Shown here: piece by piece, positions 1-7,524 of the stretch
Position numbering within the stretch: position 1 is the first letter of the stretch
Layout: each line of letters opens with the position of its first letter
Assembly: GCA_947377625.1 (NCBI GenBank)
Contig: CANCGR010000037.1
Span: 1 to 11,615, forward strand
From: Gammaproteobacteria bacterium
GTDB taxonomy: Bacteria; Pseudomonadota; Gammaproteobacteria; Pseudomonadales; Pseudohongiellaceae
DNA: 11,615 nucleotides
Reading direction: 5' to 3'
Position numbers and translations under genes: made by a program
Notes under the pieces: generated by a model
What the model was told of the DNA's origin: nothing
The model's input: the letters and a program-made list of their open reading frames with translations, nothing else
The model's database searches: none

Positions 1-813
1 CATGGCGCCTGCTACCGGCAGCAGCGTGAGCAATGATGGATGACGCATGTTGTCGTTGAACAGCACAAAGCAGGCGCCGATCAGTAACAGTCCAATCAGA
101 CTCAGTGCTGATTGCAGTTTCACTGACACTGACTGACGACCTTCAGGCATCACCACCAGCAAGGCACCGGCGAGCAACTCCCAGATGCGGGTTGGCAATA
201 TGAAAAATGCGGCGTTGAAAAAATGGCTGCTGCCATAGTGGGCCAGCAACAAACTCAGCACAGCGGTGAGCAGCACTGTTGGCGCAATCTTCACAAAAGC
301 AAAGCGACGACTCAGCCAGCGCAGCAGCACCAACGCCATTGGGAAAAACACATAGAACTGCTCTTCTACCGACAATGACCAGGTGTGCAGCAAAGGTTTG
401 AAAGCACTGGGTGCGGCGGTATAGGCATCTTCCAGCCAAAACCACAGATTGGACACAAAGCCCAGCGACGCCAGTGCAGAGCCGGAATATTCGCGCAGCT
501 CTTTGGGCGCCATCAGCAGCAAGGCCATGGGCACCGACACCAGCATCACCAGAAACAACGCCGGCAGAATGCGGCGTGCCCTGCGTTCATAGAACTGCCT
601 GATGCTGAAGCTGCCCGCCTCCATCTCTTGCCAAAGGATGCCGGTAATCAAATAGCCGGAGATGACAAAGAACACATCAACGCCGAGGAAGCCGCCGGCC
701 AGCACTGGCACACCAGCGAATACAAATGCAGCGTGATACAGCATCACGCCCAGCACAGCGATTGCGCGCAAGCCGTCTATTTCGGGGCGATAAGCCAAAG
801 TCATTGCGAACAT
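1..813 (-). CDS. Acyltransferase-3 (OafA/YrhL-like) membrane O-acyltransferase, 3' end cut by window edge
   Basis: This open frame has no stop before the left edge, so only the first 271 residues are visible. It is a polytopic inner-membrane protein of the acyltransferase-3 family, which moves acetyl or other acyl groups onto extracellular or envelope sugars. Family hallmarks seen are YRPEIDGLRAIAV (8-20), the R-x10-H motif (R16 and H27), GFLGVDVFFVISGYLIT (41-57), FYERRARRILPAL (74-86), HTWSLSVEEQFY (143-154) and RIWELLAGAL (209-218). These motifs match the class that often carries a C-terminal SGNH esterase-like domain in proteins of about 600-650 residues, but that part lies outside the window. 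The start is uncertain: ATG at 813 or ATG at 804 (giving MTLAYRPEIDG), and neither has a strong ribosome binding site. The gene is divergent from the exported SnoaL-repeat gene, with about 148 bases between them. The natural acceptor cannot be inferred. Confidence 0.93.
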   Translation of the reverse strand, partial: MFAMTLAYRPEIDGLRAIAVLGVMLYHAAFVFAGVPVLAGGFLGVDVFFVISGYLITGILWQEMEAGSFSIRQFYERRARRILPALFLVMLVSVPMALLLMAPKELREYSGSALASLGFVSNLWFWLEDAYTAAPSAFKPLLHTWSLSVEEQFYVFFPMALVLLRWLSRRFAFVKIAPTVLLTAVLSLLLAHYGSSHFFNAAFFILPTRIWELLAGALLVVMPEGRQSVSVKLQSALSLIGLLLIGACFVLFNDNMRHPSLLTLLPVAGAM

Positions 814-951
814 TCCAGACACATTGGGTTTTCAGCGATATTGCAGAAGGCATCACAGCACCAACAGCACAGACTGGTATTGTAGGTTATTGGAGTAATT
901 TTATTCGTTGGCCACCGGGAGGCTTGTTTCACACCGCAATAAAGCACGCAT

Positions 952-957
952 GAGGGG
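952..957 (+). promoter_or_regulatory. Ribosome binding site of the triple-SnoaL gene
   Basis: GAGGGG lies 4 bases before the ATG at 962. This supports 962 over the in-frame ATG at 950 and the in-frame TTG at 908, which have no comparable site. Starting at 962 also puts the hydrophobic signal segment at the very N-terminus, as expected for a Sec signal peptide. Confidence 0.6.
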
Positions 958-961
958 TAGT

Positions 962-3076
962 ATGTTGAGCAAAGTTAGAGCCTGGTTTTTCCTTTGGCTG
1001 TTGCCGCTGCTGACCTTCTTGCCTCTTGCCATTCACGCCAGCGAGTTGGATGAGCTGGCACAAAGCGTTGAACGCACCGAAAGCCTGCGCGCCGTGAAGG
1101 ATCTGCAACGCAACTACGCCCACTATGCCCAATTTGGTTTGTGGGACGACATGGCCAGCCTGTTCACGGCTGATGCCACCTTCACCTGGGACACACGCTC
1201 GGTGCAGGGCAAAGCCAAAATCGCGGCATGGCTGCGGCACCGGGGCGGTAACGAGCTCGGCCCTGTCACTAGTTGGGTTACCACCGAGCTGATCGAAGAA
1301 CCGCTGATCAATCTCGCCGCCGATGGCTCTTCAGCCAAGGGTCGCTGGATGGGATTGTCACTTTTGGGTGAAAGCAAATACGGCGCGCGTATTGAAGGCG
1401 GCATCTACGAAAATACTTATGTGCACGTGAACGGTGTCTGGCTATTCTCGTCGCTGCATTTCTATCCGCAATATTCCGGCACTTATGAACAAGGCTGGAT
1501 CAACACCGATGGCAAGGACCTGCCCTTGGTTCCCTTTCATTTCACGCCCGAAGAAGCCGGCGCGCCGATTGCGCACGCACGCATAGCAGCCCCCGCCACG
1601 CGCGCCTCATTGGCGCAGCTTGAGCAACGCATCAGCGCACTCAACGACGAAGACGCCATCCGCAATCTGCAAAATGCCTACGGTTATTATGTTGATCGCA
1701 AGATGTGGGATGACGTGGCCGATCTGTTTGCCAATGATGCGGCACTGGAGATTGCCGGTGCTGGCATCTACGCCGGCAAAAGCAGCATCCGTCGCGCGCT
1801 GCAGGTTATGGGGAGCGCCGGCTTGCAACGTGGCCAGCTTAACGACCGGCCCATGTTTGACACCATTGTCGAAATCAGCGCCGGCAACCGCGAAGCTTTT
1901 GCACGCGGCATTGAACTGGGCATGCTCGGCGAAGCTGATCAGGGCAAGGCCGAGTGGGAGCTCACAGTATTTCGCAATCGCTTCGTCAAGGAAGCCGGCA
2001 TCTGGAAACTGCGTGAGCTACGACTCTATCCTTTGCTCAGAGCAGACTATTTCAAAGGCTGGGTAAGCGGACGCATTCAACAAGATAAACCCACAGGCAC
2101 CTTGGCACCTGACGGTGTCGCCAGAGCCAACTATTCCGCGGCGCGTGTGATACCCGCCTTTCTCAGCGTAAATCCTGTTACCAAACAACCCGTGCGCCAC
2201 GCCAATGACATGTTCGTGGTGGGCGACATGCCGCTGACTCCACGCATTGACCCCGGCAAGGAAACGCTCAGCAAGACTTCCGTGGATGCGCGACTGACAG
2301 ACGCGCAGCGACGCTTGAAACTCTCTGTGGCCTTCGACGGCGCAGAAAATGTATCAGCCGCCTATGGCTATTACCTCGACGATTCGCAGTGGCCGCAGAT
2401 GGGTGCAATCTTCGCCGACAAGGGTAACAACCAAGCGCCGTTGGCCGGCTACTATCTTGGTCGTGAGCGCATTACCCAAGCGGCAACTGCTGCGGGGGGT
2501 GCTGCCGCTGCAGCTACTCGCCCCGGGATCAACTTTCACTGGCGCATACAGCCAGTGATTCTGGTAGCCGCCGACGGCCGCTCCGTCAATCTGCGCACAC
2601 GTTTGTTCCAGCCGCGCACAGGCAAGGAACTCAGCAAGCCTGGCGAGTTCTACGCGGCCGGCTTCCATGGCGGCATGTATCCGAATGACCAAGTGGTGCT
2701 GGAAAAAGGCGTATGGCGCTTGTGGAGCTCGACGAGCGACGGCCCCTACTTCACGTCCGCTGACTGGAAAGCTGGCTGGGCGTCGGGCAAGAATCGCAAG
2801 AGCGATCAAGCGGCTGAACCTGGTGCGTTGTTAACAAAATATCCACCAGACGTAGCGACCAGCGAACTTGGCAAGCGCGAGGAACATCTCGAAGGCGGCA
2901 CTGGCGCTACCCTGACGTGGCCCGATATCCTGCCGATGTGGTTCAACTATCGCAATCCGGTGAGTGGCCGCACGCCTGAGAATTACTGGCCGGATTGTGT
3001 GCCGTGTGAAAAAGTGCCGGCCGCGAAGATGACAGCGCATGGTTATCTTACGCCGCGCTCAGGCGCCCCTGATTAG
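962..3076 (+). CDS. Exported protein with three tandem SnoaL/NTF2-like domains
   Basis: The product has 704 residues. Residues 1-26 form a Sec signal peptide (basic start, hydrophobic 7-24, likely cleavage after AIHA), so the protein is probably periplasmic or secreted. Three related units follow. Each opens with a helix of SnoaL-like type: RAVKDLQRNYAHYAQFGLWD near 43-62, DAIRNLQNAYGYYVDRKMWD near 233, and AAYGYYLDDSQW near 466. The first two continue as DDM/DDV-x-LF. Each unit ends in a GxW strand followed by a aromatic-rich GW segment: YEQGW near 175-179, DYFKGW near 362-367, DWKAGW near 601-606. SnoaL_4-type domains share the NTF2 cone fold and occur in cyclases, dehydratases, isomerases and binding proteins, so the reaction cannot be named. 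The third unit is the most diverged. A tail of about 95 residues ends with WPDCVPCEKV, whose two cysteines are the only ones in the protein and could form a disulfide. The next gene lies on the same strand 133 bases downstream. Confidence 0.85.
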   Translation: MLSKVRAWFFLWLLPLLTFLPLAIHASELDELAQSVERTESLRAVKDLQRNYAHYAQFGLWDDMASLFTADATFTWDTRSVQGKAKIAAWLRHRGGNELGPVTSWVTTELIEEPLINLAADGSSAKGRWMGLSLLGESKYGARIEGGIYENTYVHVNGVWLFSSLHFYPQYSGTYEQGWINTDGKDLPLVPFHFTPEEAGAPIAHARIAAPATRASLAQLEQRISALNDEDAIRNLQNAYGYYVDRKMWDDVADLFANDAALEIAGAGIYAGKSSIRRALQVMGSAGLQRGQLNDRPMFDTIVEISAGNREAFARGIELGMLGEADQGKAEWELTVFRNRFVKEAGIWKLRELRLYPLLRADYFKGWVSGRIQQDKPTGTLAPDGVARANYSAARVIPAFLSVNPVTKQPVRHANDMFVVGDMPLTPRIDPGKETLSKTSVDARLTDAQRRLKLSVAFDGAENVSAAYGYYLDDSQWPQMGAIFADKGNNQAPLAGYYLGRERITQAATAAGGAAAAATRPGINFHWRIQPVILVAADGRSVNLRTRLFQPRTGKELSKPGEFYAAGFHGGMYPNDQVVLEKGVWRLWSSTSDGPYFTSADWKAGWASGKNRKSDQAAEPGALLTKYPPDVATSELGKREEHLEGGTGATLTWPDILPMWFNYRNPVSGRTPENYWPDCVPCEKVPAAKMTAHGYLTPRSGAPD

Positions 3077-3090
3077 CTTTAGCCCAGCCA

Positions 3091-3121
3091 TCGGCACTGG
3101 CGGCATGCAGCAAGGTGCCGA
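3091..3121. repeat. Short inverted repeat after the triple-SnoaL gene
   Basis: TCGGCAC (3091-3097) and GTGCCGA (3115-3121) form a perfect 7-base inverted repeat around a 17-base loop. It starts 14 bases after the stop codon of the SnoaL-repeat gene. No T tract follows, so it is not a convincing intrinsic terminator. It could be an mRNA 3' structure, a weak protein site, or chance. Confidence 0.3.
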
Positions 3122-3209
3122 GTGTGAGGATGCCTGAACCGGGCATTACCTTAATGAACTAAATGTTGTCATTACGGTCAAACAATCTTCACAAGACTGC
3201 CGGTTGGTA

Positions 3210-4226
3210 ATGCCGACTCACGACATGGACAGCGTAGTTGAATGCCCAGGAGATTTGGAAACGCGGGACGAGCGTCCGCAAGGCCGTGGCTTTAAAATCG
3301 CTATAGCATTCAGCGCAGGCTTGCATTTGCTGGTATTGGTCGCAGCAGCGCGCTTTGGATTTTTGCAAACGCTGCCGGCAAGTGAACTTGCCAAGCCGCC
3401 AATGGCAGTAACCTTGCGACAACTGCGGCCTCGCGATCCTGCAAATTCGCAAGCGCCAGGCAGCACCTCACAAATCCCGAGCTCTGCGTTAAAAAATTCA
3501 AGCACGGCCCTGCCAGTGACGCCTGCAACCGATACACACCAGTCCTCTGTTGCCATCCAGAAACCTGACAGAACACCGCTTGCCGTTGCGCCGGATGAAA
3601 CAGCCACAACTCCGGCACTTGATGAAGCCGGGCTTACACAATCAATCACCAACTACATGACGACCTATCGTAGTAAACAAAAAACTACATGGGCAGATGC
3701 TTGTGTGCGCTCAAGCAACCCTAATGTCAAAGATGATTGTCCGGAACAACTCACTGACACCAGTAGTCAACAATTCAAAATACAAAAGGACATGCGTGAT
3801 CTCTTCGACATGAACGCGCGAAAATATGCCGGCAATGCGCAAGCCCGGAAAAATCTGTTGGCAACCATGGAAACGATGCGCCCCTTGATGAGCGCTGATC
3901 CTGCGACGACAAAGCTCGCTCGCCAGCTCTATTTCTTCGCTGAGGATCAGCTGTTTTTTCTGCGGGGCGGACAAAGAAACATGACGTTCATTCTCAGCGT
4001 TGAAGAACGTGCGATGGCAGACGGCATCAGTTTTTCATTTGGCGGGCGGGCGCTTGGCTCGTCAATTAACCTCAGTGGCTTGAGTGATCAAGCACAAGGG
4101 CCAGCCAAGCCTGATTCGCTGTTGGTTAACCAATCTCCAGTTCCGGCGCCAGCCAAACCTGTTGTCGAGTTCAAACTGAAACCCGCCCCGCTGGGTGCTG
4201 CCAGCAAGCGCACACCAAACGGCTAG
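3210..4226 (+). CDS. TonB/TolA-like membrane-anchored protein of unknown function
   Basis: The product has about 338 residues and no recognised full-length family. Residues 1-27 are polar and cytoplasmic. A single transmembrane helix at about 28-47 contains SAGLH (S35 and H39). This is the SxxxH pattern by which the TonB and TolA anchors contact the ExbB/ExbD or TolQ/TolR proton-driven complexes. After the helix come KPPMAVTLRQLRPRDP and a Pro/Ser/Thr/Ala-rich linker (to about 130), typical of a periplasm-spanning arm. The rest (about 135-280) is a soluble, mostly helical-looking region with two cysteines (in DACVRS and DDCPEQL) and a strand-like stretch around NMTFILSVEERA. A low-complexity Pro/Ala/Lys tail (about 290-338) follows. 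I do not see the TonB C-terminal fold or a TolA domain III. The start is uncertain: ATG 3210 is chosen, but TTG 3204 or ATG 3225 are possible and none has a good ribosome binding site. No exbB/exbD or tolQ/tolR lies nearby. The gene is convergent with the P-type ATPase gene. Confidence 0.75.
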   Translation: MPTHDMDSVVECPGDLETRDERPQGRGFKIAIAFSAGLHLLVLVAAARFGFLQTLPASELAKPPMAVTLRQLRPRDPANSQAPGSTSQIPSSALKNSSTALPVTPATDTHQSSVAIQKPDRTPLAVAPDETATTPALDEAGLTQSITNYMTTYRSKQKTTWADACVRSSNPNVKDDCPEQLTDTSSQQFKIQKDMRDLFDMNARKYAGNAQARKNLLATMETMRPLMSADPATTKLARQLYFFAEDQLFFLRGGQRNMTFILSVEERAMADGISFSFGGRALGSSINLSGLSDQAQGPAKPDSLLVNQSPVPAPAKPVVEFKLKPAPLGAASKRTPNG

Positions 4227-4262
4227 CGTTGCCGGCAAGAGTGTACAAGCCATCCGTTGGTA

Positions 4263-6836
4263 TCAGCGCGAGGACCCTGCGCGAAACCACTGTGACTTGA
4301 TCGCTTCCAGCAACACTAGACTCACCACGCCCACGCCAAGCCCCAACGCAAGATCATGCCAGTGCAGCGGCCCGAAATGAAAAAGTACCTGGGCAGGATG
4401 CCAGAACAGCGCTGTTGCCAGCACAGTGCTGACGCCACTCAACAAAATCCACAGCGAACGGTTAGGCCGGCCAAAGGCGCGCAGCAGCGATGCACTGAAC
4501 GAACGGTTAACCAGTATCAGTCCCATGTTCACCAGCACCAGACAGGTGAACACCAGCGCACGCACATCAGCCTCCGGCATCTGTTGCTGTGTAGCCACCA
4601 GCAGCACCGTGGCGAGAATGGCCAGCACAATAAAGCCCTGCAGCAGCGCCCACAGCAAACGTTGTGGCAACAGCAAGCGACTGTTGGGATCACGCGGCGG
4701 CCGCTTCATCACATCGTTTTCTTCCTGTTCGGCTTCCAGCACCACCGAGCAGGCCGGGTCGATCACCATCTCGAGAAACGCGATATGGATGGGGGTGAGC
4801 ATCAGTGGCAGATTCAGCACCAGCGGCAGCAGCGCCATACCCGCGATCGGAATATGCACGGCCACGATGTATTCGGTGGCCTTGCGCAGATTGTCGTATA
4901 TGCGTCGGCCCAGACGAATTGTTTTTACGATTGATCCGAAATCATCATCAAGCAAAACAATGGAAGAAGCTTCACGCGCTACATCGGTGCCGCGCCCGCC
5001 CATTGCGATGCCTATGTGGGCCGCCTTGATCGCAGGCGCATCGTTCACACCGTCGCCAGTCATCGCCACGATTTCGCCTGCGGCTTTGAGACACTCGACG
5101 ATGCGCAGCTTCTGCTCCGGCCGGATGCGCGCAAAGATGGAGCCTGATTTCACGCGCGCGGTAAGCTCTACATCAGACAAGGTTGTGATGGTGCTGCCTT
5201 CCAACACTTCACTTGCATCAATGCCTGCCTGCTGCGCGATGGCGCGCGCAGTGACGGGATAATCGCCGGTGATCATCACTACCCGAATACCGGCGCTGCG
5301 ACATTCAGCGACAGCGGCCGGCACATTGGCACGCAGAGGGTCAGCGAATCCAATCAAGCCTGTATATTCAAATGGCAGGCCGCGCGGTGAATCCGACAAC
5401 GCAAGCGATGAGGCAGCAGACATCAGCGGTGTCTGTGCCACGCCCAGCACTCGCATGCCATCGCGTGCGAGTGCATCTACTTGTATGCGAATCTCTGCGA
5501 GCTCTGCGGCAGACAGCTGACACAATTCGGCGATGGCTTCGACGGCGCCCTTGGCATAGGCGTGAGTACCGCTGCCATCTGCATCTGCTACCACATTGGC
5601 AACGGCAAAAAGATCCGGCCGCAAACCATAGGCCTTGATGAGCGTGTGCGATGTTAATGCAGCGAAGGTCGACGCGTTTTGCGTCTTTGCCAACGTGTGC
5701 ACAGCGACATCCATCGGGTCGCTTGCCCGCTGCGGACACGCCAGCAATGCAGCCTGCAGTATCGCGTGCGGCTGGTCTGAAATCTCGCTGGTTGACGCTG
5801 CAGCCCAGTGTGTATCGGCATTTACCAATGCCACTACCGTCATACGATTCTCGGTGAGCGTGCCGGTCTTGTCAGTGCACAGCACCGTAGTGGCGCCGAG
5901 GGTTTCGATGGCAGATGCACGACGCGTCAACACGCGTGCACGCGAAATGCGCCACGCTCCCATCGCCATGAACACCGCCAGCACCAGCGGAAACTCTTCC
6001 GGCATCATCGACATACCGAGCGCAATGCCGCTCAGCATGGCTTCAAGCCAGGAGCCGCGCAGCAAGCCGAACAACACCACCGCCACCACACCTGCAATGC
6101 CACCGATAATCGCAAAATCGCGCACCAGACGGTTTATCTGCACCTGCAAATGCGGCTGCTGCGTTTCAATGGAGTGCAGTGCGCGACCGATGCGGCCTAT
6201 TTCACTTTTGGCGCCAGTGGCATGCACGCAAGCAAGACCACTGCCGCGCACGACCAAGGTGCCGGCGCTGACTTTTGACTGGTTTTCACTGCTTGCCTGC
6301 AGATCAGATCCAATCGCTGCGACCGCATGCGATTTTTTCACTGGCACTGATTCGCCGGTCAACAGCGATTCATCCAGCAACAAGTCGTGTGAGGTTTCGA
6401 GTGTGGCATCAGCTGCCACGCGATCGCCTTCCGCAAGCACCAACAAGTCACCACGCACTACTTCGCGGCCGGAAATCACCACGCGTTTGCCGTCGCGAAT
6501 TACCATCGCACGCGGGCTGGCAAGATTGCGCAGCGCCTCCAGCACTTTTTCGCTACGCGATTCCTGGATGATGGTGATCAGCACCGACAGACAGGCAAAG
6601 GTGAGCAGCAACAAGGCTTCAATCCTGTCACCCAGCAGAAAATAAACTACACCGCCACCTATCAGCAGCGCGAACATCGGCTCGCGTACTACTTCGAGCA
6701 GAATGCGCAGCAGCCCGCGCTTGTCTGCTTCCGGCAATTCGTTGTAGCCATCTTGGGTCAGACGCTGCGCTGCTGCTGTCGCGGATAAACCCGCCTTGTC
6801 TTTTTGCTGGCTCAATTCCATCGGAATATCTTTCAT
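4263..6836 (-). CDS. Cation-transporting P-type ATPase, P2-like, substrate unknown
   Basis: The product has 857 residues, a normal length for a bacterial P2-type pump, and drives ion transport across the inner membrane by ATP hydrolysis. The catalytic parts are complete: an N-terminal cation-ATPase segment (about 15-85), LTGES in the actuator domain (159-163), DKTGTLTEN with phosphorylated D322, KGAVE in the nucleotide domain (429-433), MITGD (521-525) and TGDGVNDAP (593-601). Six C-terminal helices follow, giving about ten in all. The transport site is not of SERCA type. M4 reads PEEFP (279-283) in place of PEGLP. By my manual alignment, SERCA N768 and E771 in M5 correspond to H661 and I664, and N796 in M6 corresponds to E689, while D800 is kept as D693. 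I recall this PEEFP plus IDPACS signature from a functionally uncharacterised group. Calcium should therefore not be assumed. The start could also be ATG 6821 (MELSQQ), five codons in, and neither start has a clear ribosome binding site. The gene stands alone, divergent from the cyclotransferase-like gene. Confidence 0.93.
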   Translation of the reverse strand: MKDIPMELSQQKDKAGLSATAAAQRLTQDGYNELPEADKRGLLRILLEVVREPMFALLIGGGVVYFLLGDRIEALLLLTFACLSVLITIIQESRSEKVLEALRNLASPRAMVIRDGKRVVISGREVVRGDLLVLAEGDRVAADATLETSHDLLLDESLLTGESVPVKKSHAVAAIGSDLQASSENQSKVSAGTLVVRGSGLACVHATGAKSEIGRIGRALHSIETQQPHLQVQINRLVRDFAIIGGIAGVVAVVLFGLLRGSWLEAMLSGIALGMSMMPEEFPLVLAVFMAMGAWRISRARVLTRRASAIETLGATTVLCTDKTGTLTENRMTVVALVNADTHWAAASTSEISDQPHAILQAALLACPQRASDPMDVAVHTLAKTQNASTFAALTSHTLIKAYGLRPDLFAVANVVADADGSGTHAYAKGAVEAIAELCQLSAAELAEIRIQVDALARDGMRVLGVAQTPLMSAASSLALSDSPRGLPFEYTGLIGFADPLRANVPAAVAECRSAGIRVVMITGDYPVTARAIAQQAGIDASEVLEGSTITTLSDVELTARVKSGSIFARIRPEQKLRIVECLKAAGEIVAMTGDGVNDAPAIKAAHIGIAMGGRGTDVAREASSIVLLDDDFGSIVKTIRLGRRIYDNLRKATEYIVAVHIPIAGMALLPLVLNLPLMLTPIHIAFLEMVIDPACSVVLEAEQEENDVMKRPPRDPNSRLLLPQRLLWALLQGFIVLAILATVLLVATQQQMPEADVRALVFTCLVLVNMGLILVNRSFSASLLRAFGRPNRSLWILLSGVSTVLATALFWHPAQVLFHFGPLHWHDLALGLGVGVVSLVLLEAIKSQWFRAGSSR

Positions 6837-6863
6837 TCAGGCGTTTGCAATTGCTGAGTTGCC

Positions 6864-6872
6864 ATTATTGCA
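6864..6872 (-). promoter_or_regulatory. Possible extended -10 element for the P-type ATPase gene
   Basis: On the minus strand this reads TGCAATAAT, which fits an extended -10 (TGn followed by a TATAAT-like hexamer). It is about 27 bases upstream of the ATG at 6836. No good -35 is seen at the expected spacing. The 182-base gap between the divergent ATPase and cyclotransferase genes should hold promoters for both, but I could not place one convincingly for the plus-strand gene. Confidence 0.25.
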
Positions 6873-7018
6873 TTGTGTCGAACGCGCGCGGGTGTTTAAC
6901 TCGCTTTGTACGACATCGCACTGACACCAGTATCAAGAACCTTTAACATCACCGCGCACCTTTCCACCCTTCCGCAAATACGCAGCTCGCGTGCCTAATC
7001 CTTTTACAGTGGTTGAAC

Positions 7019-7453
7019 ATGAAACTTTATTTCGCCTACGGCTCCAACATGCTGAAGACCCAGATGCGGGAGCGTTGCCCGCAAAGTCGCAAAGCTGGCG
7101 TCGCACAGCTGTCCGATTGGCGCTGGATCATTGACGCCAACGGTTTTGCCAATGTCGTTCCTGAAGCAGGCGCTTTCGTCAAAGGCGTGCTGTATGAAAT
7201 TGGCTATGATGACGAAGCGGCGCTCGACCTGTTTGAAGAGGTAGCCGCCGGCACTCATGGCAAACGCTCGCTGCCGATGTTGTTCAATGGCAGAACCTTG
7301 ATTGCGCTTTGCTATGTTAATTCCGCCACGACCGAAGGCGTGGCAAAGCCTGACTATGGCCAGCGTTTGTTAAGTGCCTTTGCGGATGCCGGGTTTGACA
7401 AAGATTACCTTGAGAAAAATGTCAGCAGGTTTCTTCCTGCCCGAGCCGCTTAA
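7019..7453 (+). CDS. Gamma-glutamylcyclotransferase-fold (AIG2/GGCT-like) protein
   Basis: The product is a 144-residue cytoplasmic protein. It opens with MKLYFAYGSNM, the YGSN loop (7-10) that binds the gamma-glutamyl part of the substrate in the GGCT/AIG2 family. It continues with GVLYEI (57-62) and LDLFEE (69-74), in which E73 fits the family's catalytic glutamate. The tail PDYGQRLLSAFADAGFDKDY is the usual C-terminal helical segment. Family members release 5-oxoproline from gamma-glutamyl amino acids, gamma-glutamylamines or glutathione-derived peptides, and which of these applies is not visible. Length is normal for a single-domain member. ATG 7019 is preferred over the in-frame TTG at 7013 because it places the YGSN loop at the usual distance from the start. 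The gene is a single transcription unit, divergent from the ATPase gene and convergent with the exporter gene, from which it is separated by 71 bases with no obvious terminator. Confidence 0.88.
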   Translation: MKLYFAYGSNMLKTQMRERCPQSRKAGVAQLSDWRWIIDANGFANVVPEAGAFVKGVLYEIGYDDEAALDLFEEVAAGTHGKRSLPMLFNGRTLIALCYVNSATTEGVAKPDYGQRLLSAFADAGFDKDYLEKNVSRFLPARAA

Positions 7454-7524
7454 GCGTTGAACGCCTCGTGGTAAGAAACGCAGCGACAGTCATTGCGCCG
7501 ATTGCTTGAATGTCTGATAGCTGT

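Noticed and set aside
385..885. Plus-strand 166-residue open frame rich in His, Gln and Ala
   Set aside because: It is antisense to the acyltransferase, whose family motifs are unmistakable on the minus strand. The composition is that of a shadow frame.
908..961. N-terminal extension of the SnoaL-repeat protein from a TTG
   Set aside because: It would bury the signal peptide behind 18 residues and has no ribosome binding site, while GAGGGG precedes ATG 962.
2354..2809. Minus-strand 151-residue open frame
   Set aside because: It is antisense to the third SnoaL-like unit, with no ribosome binding site or family motif.
4229..4238. Perfect palindrome TTGCCGGCAA between the two convergent genes
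   Set aside because: Ten bases without a loop or T tract cannot form a terminator, and palindromes of this size occur by chance in GC-rich DNA.
5635..6645. Plus-strand 336-residue open frame
   Set aside because: It lies wholly antisense to the P-type ATPase, has no recognisable domain, and is rich in Ser, Thr, Ala and Arg as expected for a shadow of a GC-rich gene. The same applies to the plus-strand frames at 4356-4934 and 4426-5262.
7454..7524. Possible terminator GCGTTGAACGC between convergent genes
   Set aside because: The stem is only 4 base pairs and no T run follows.
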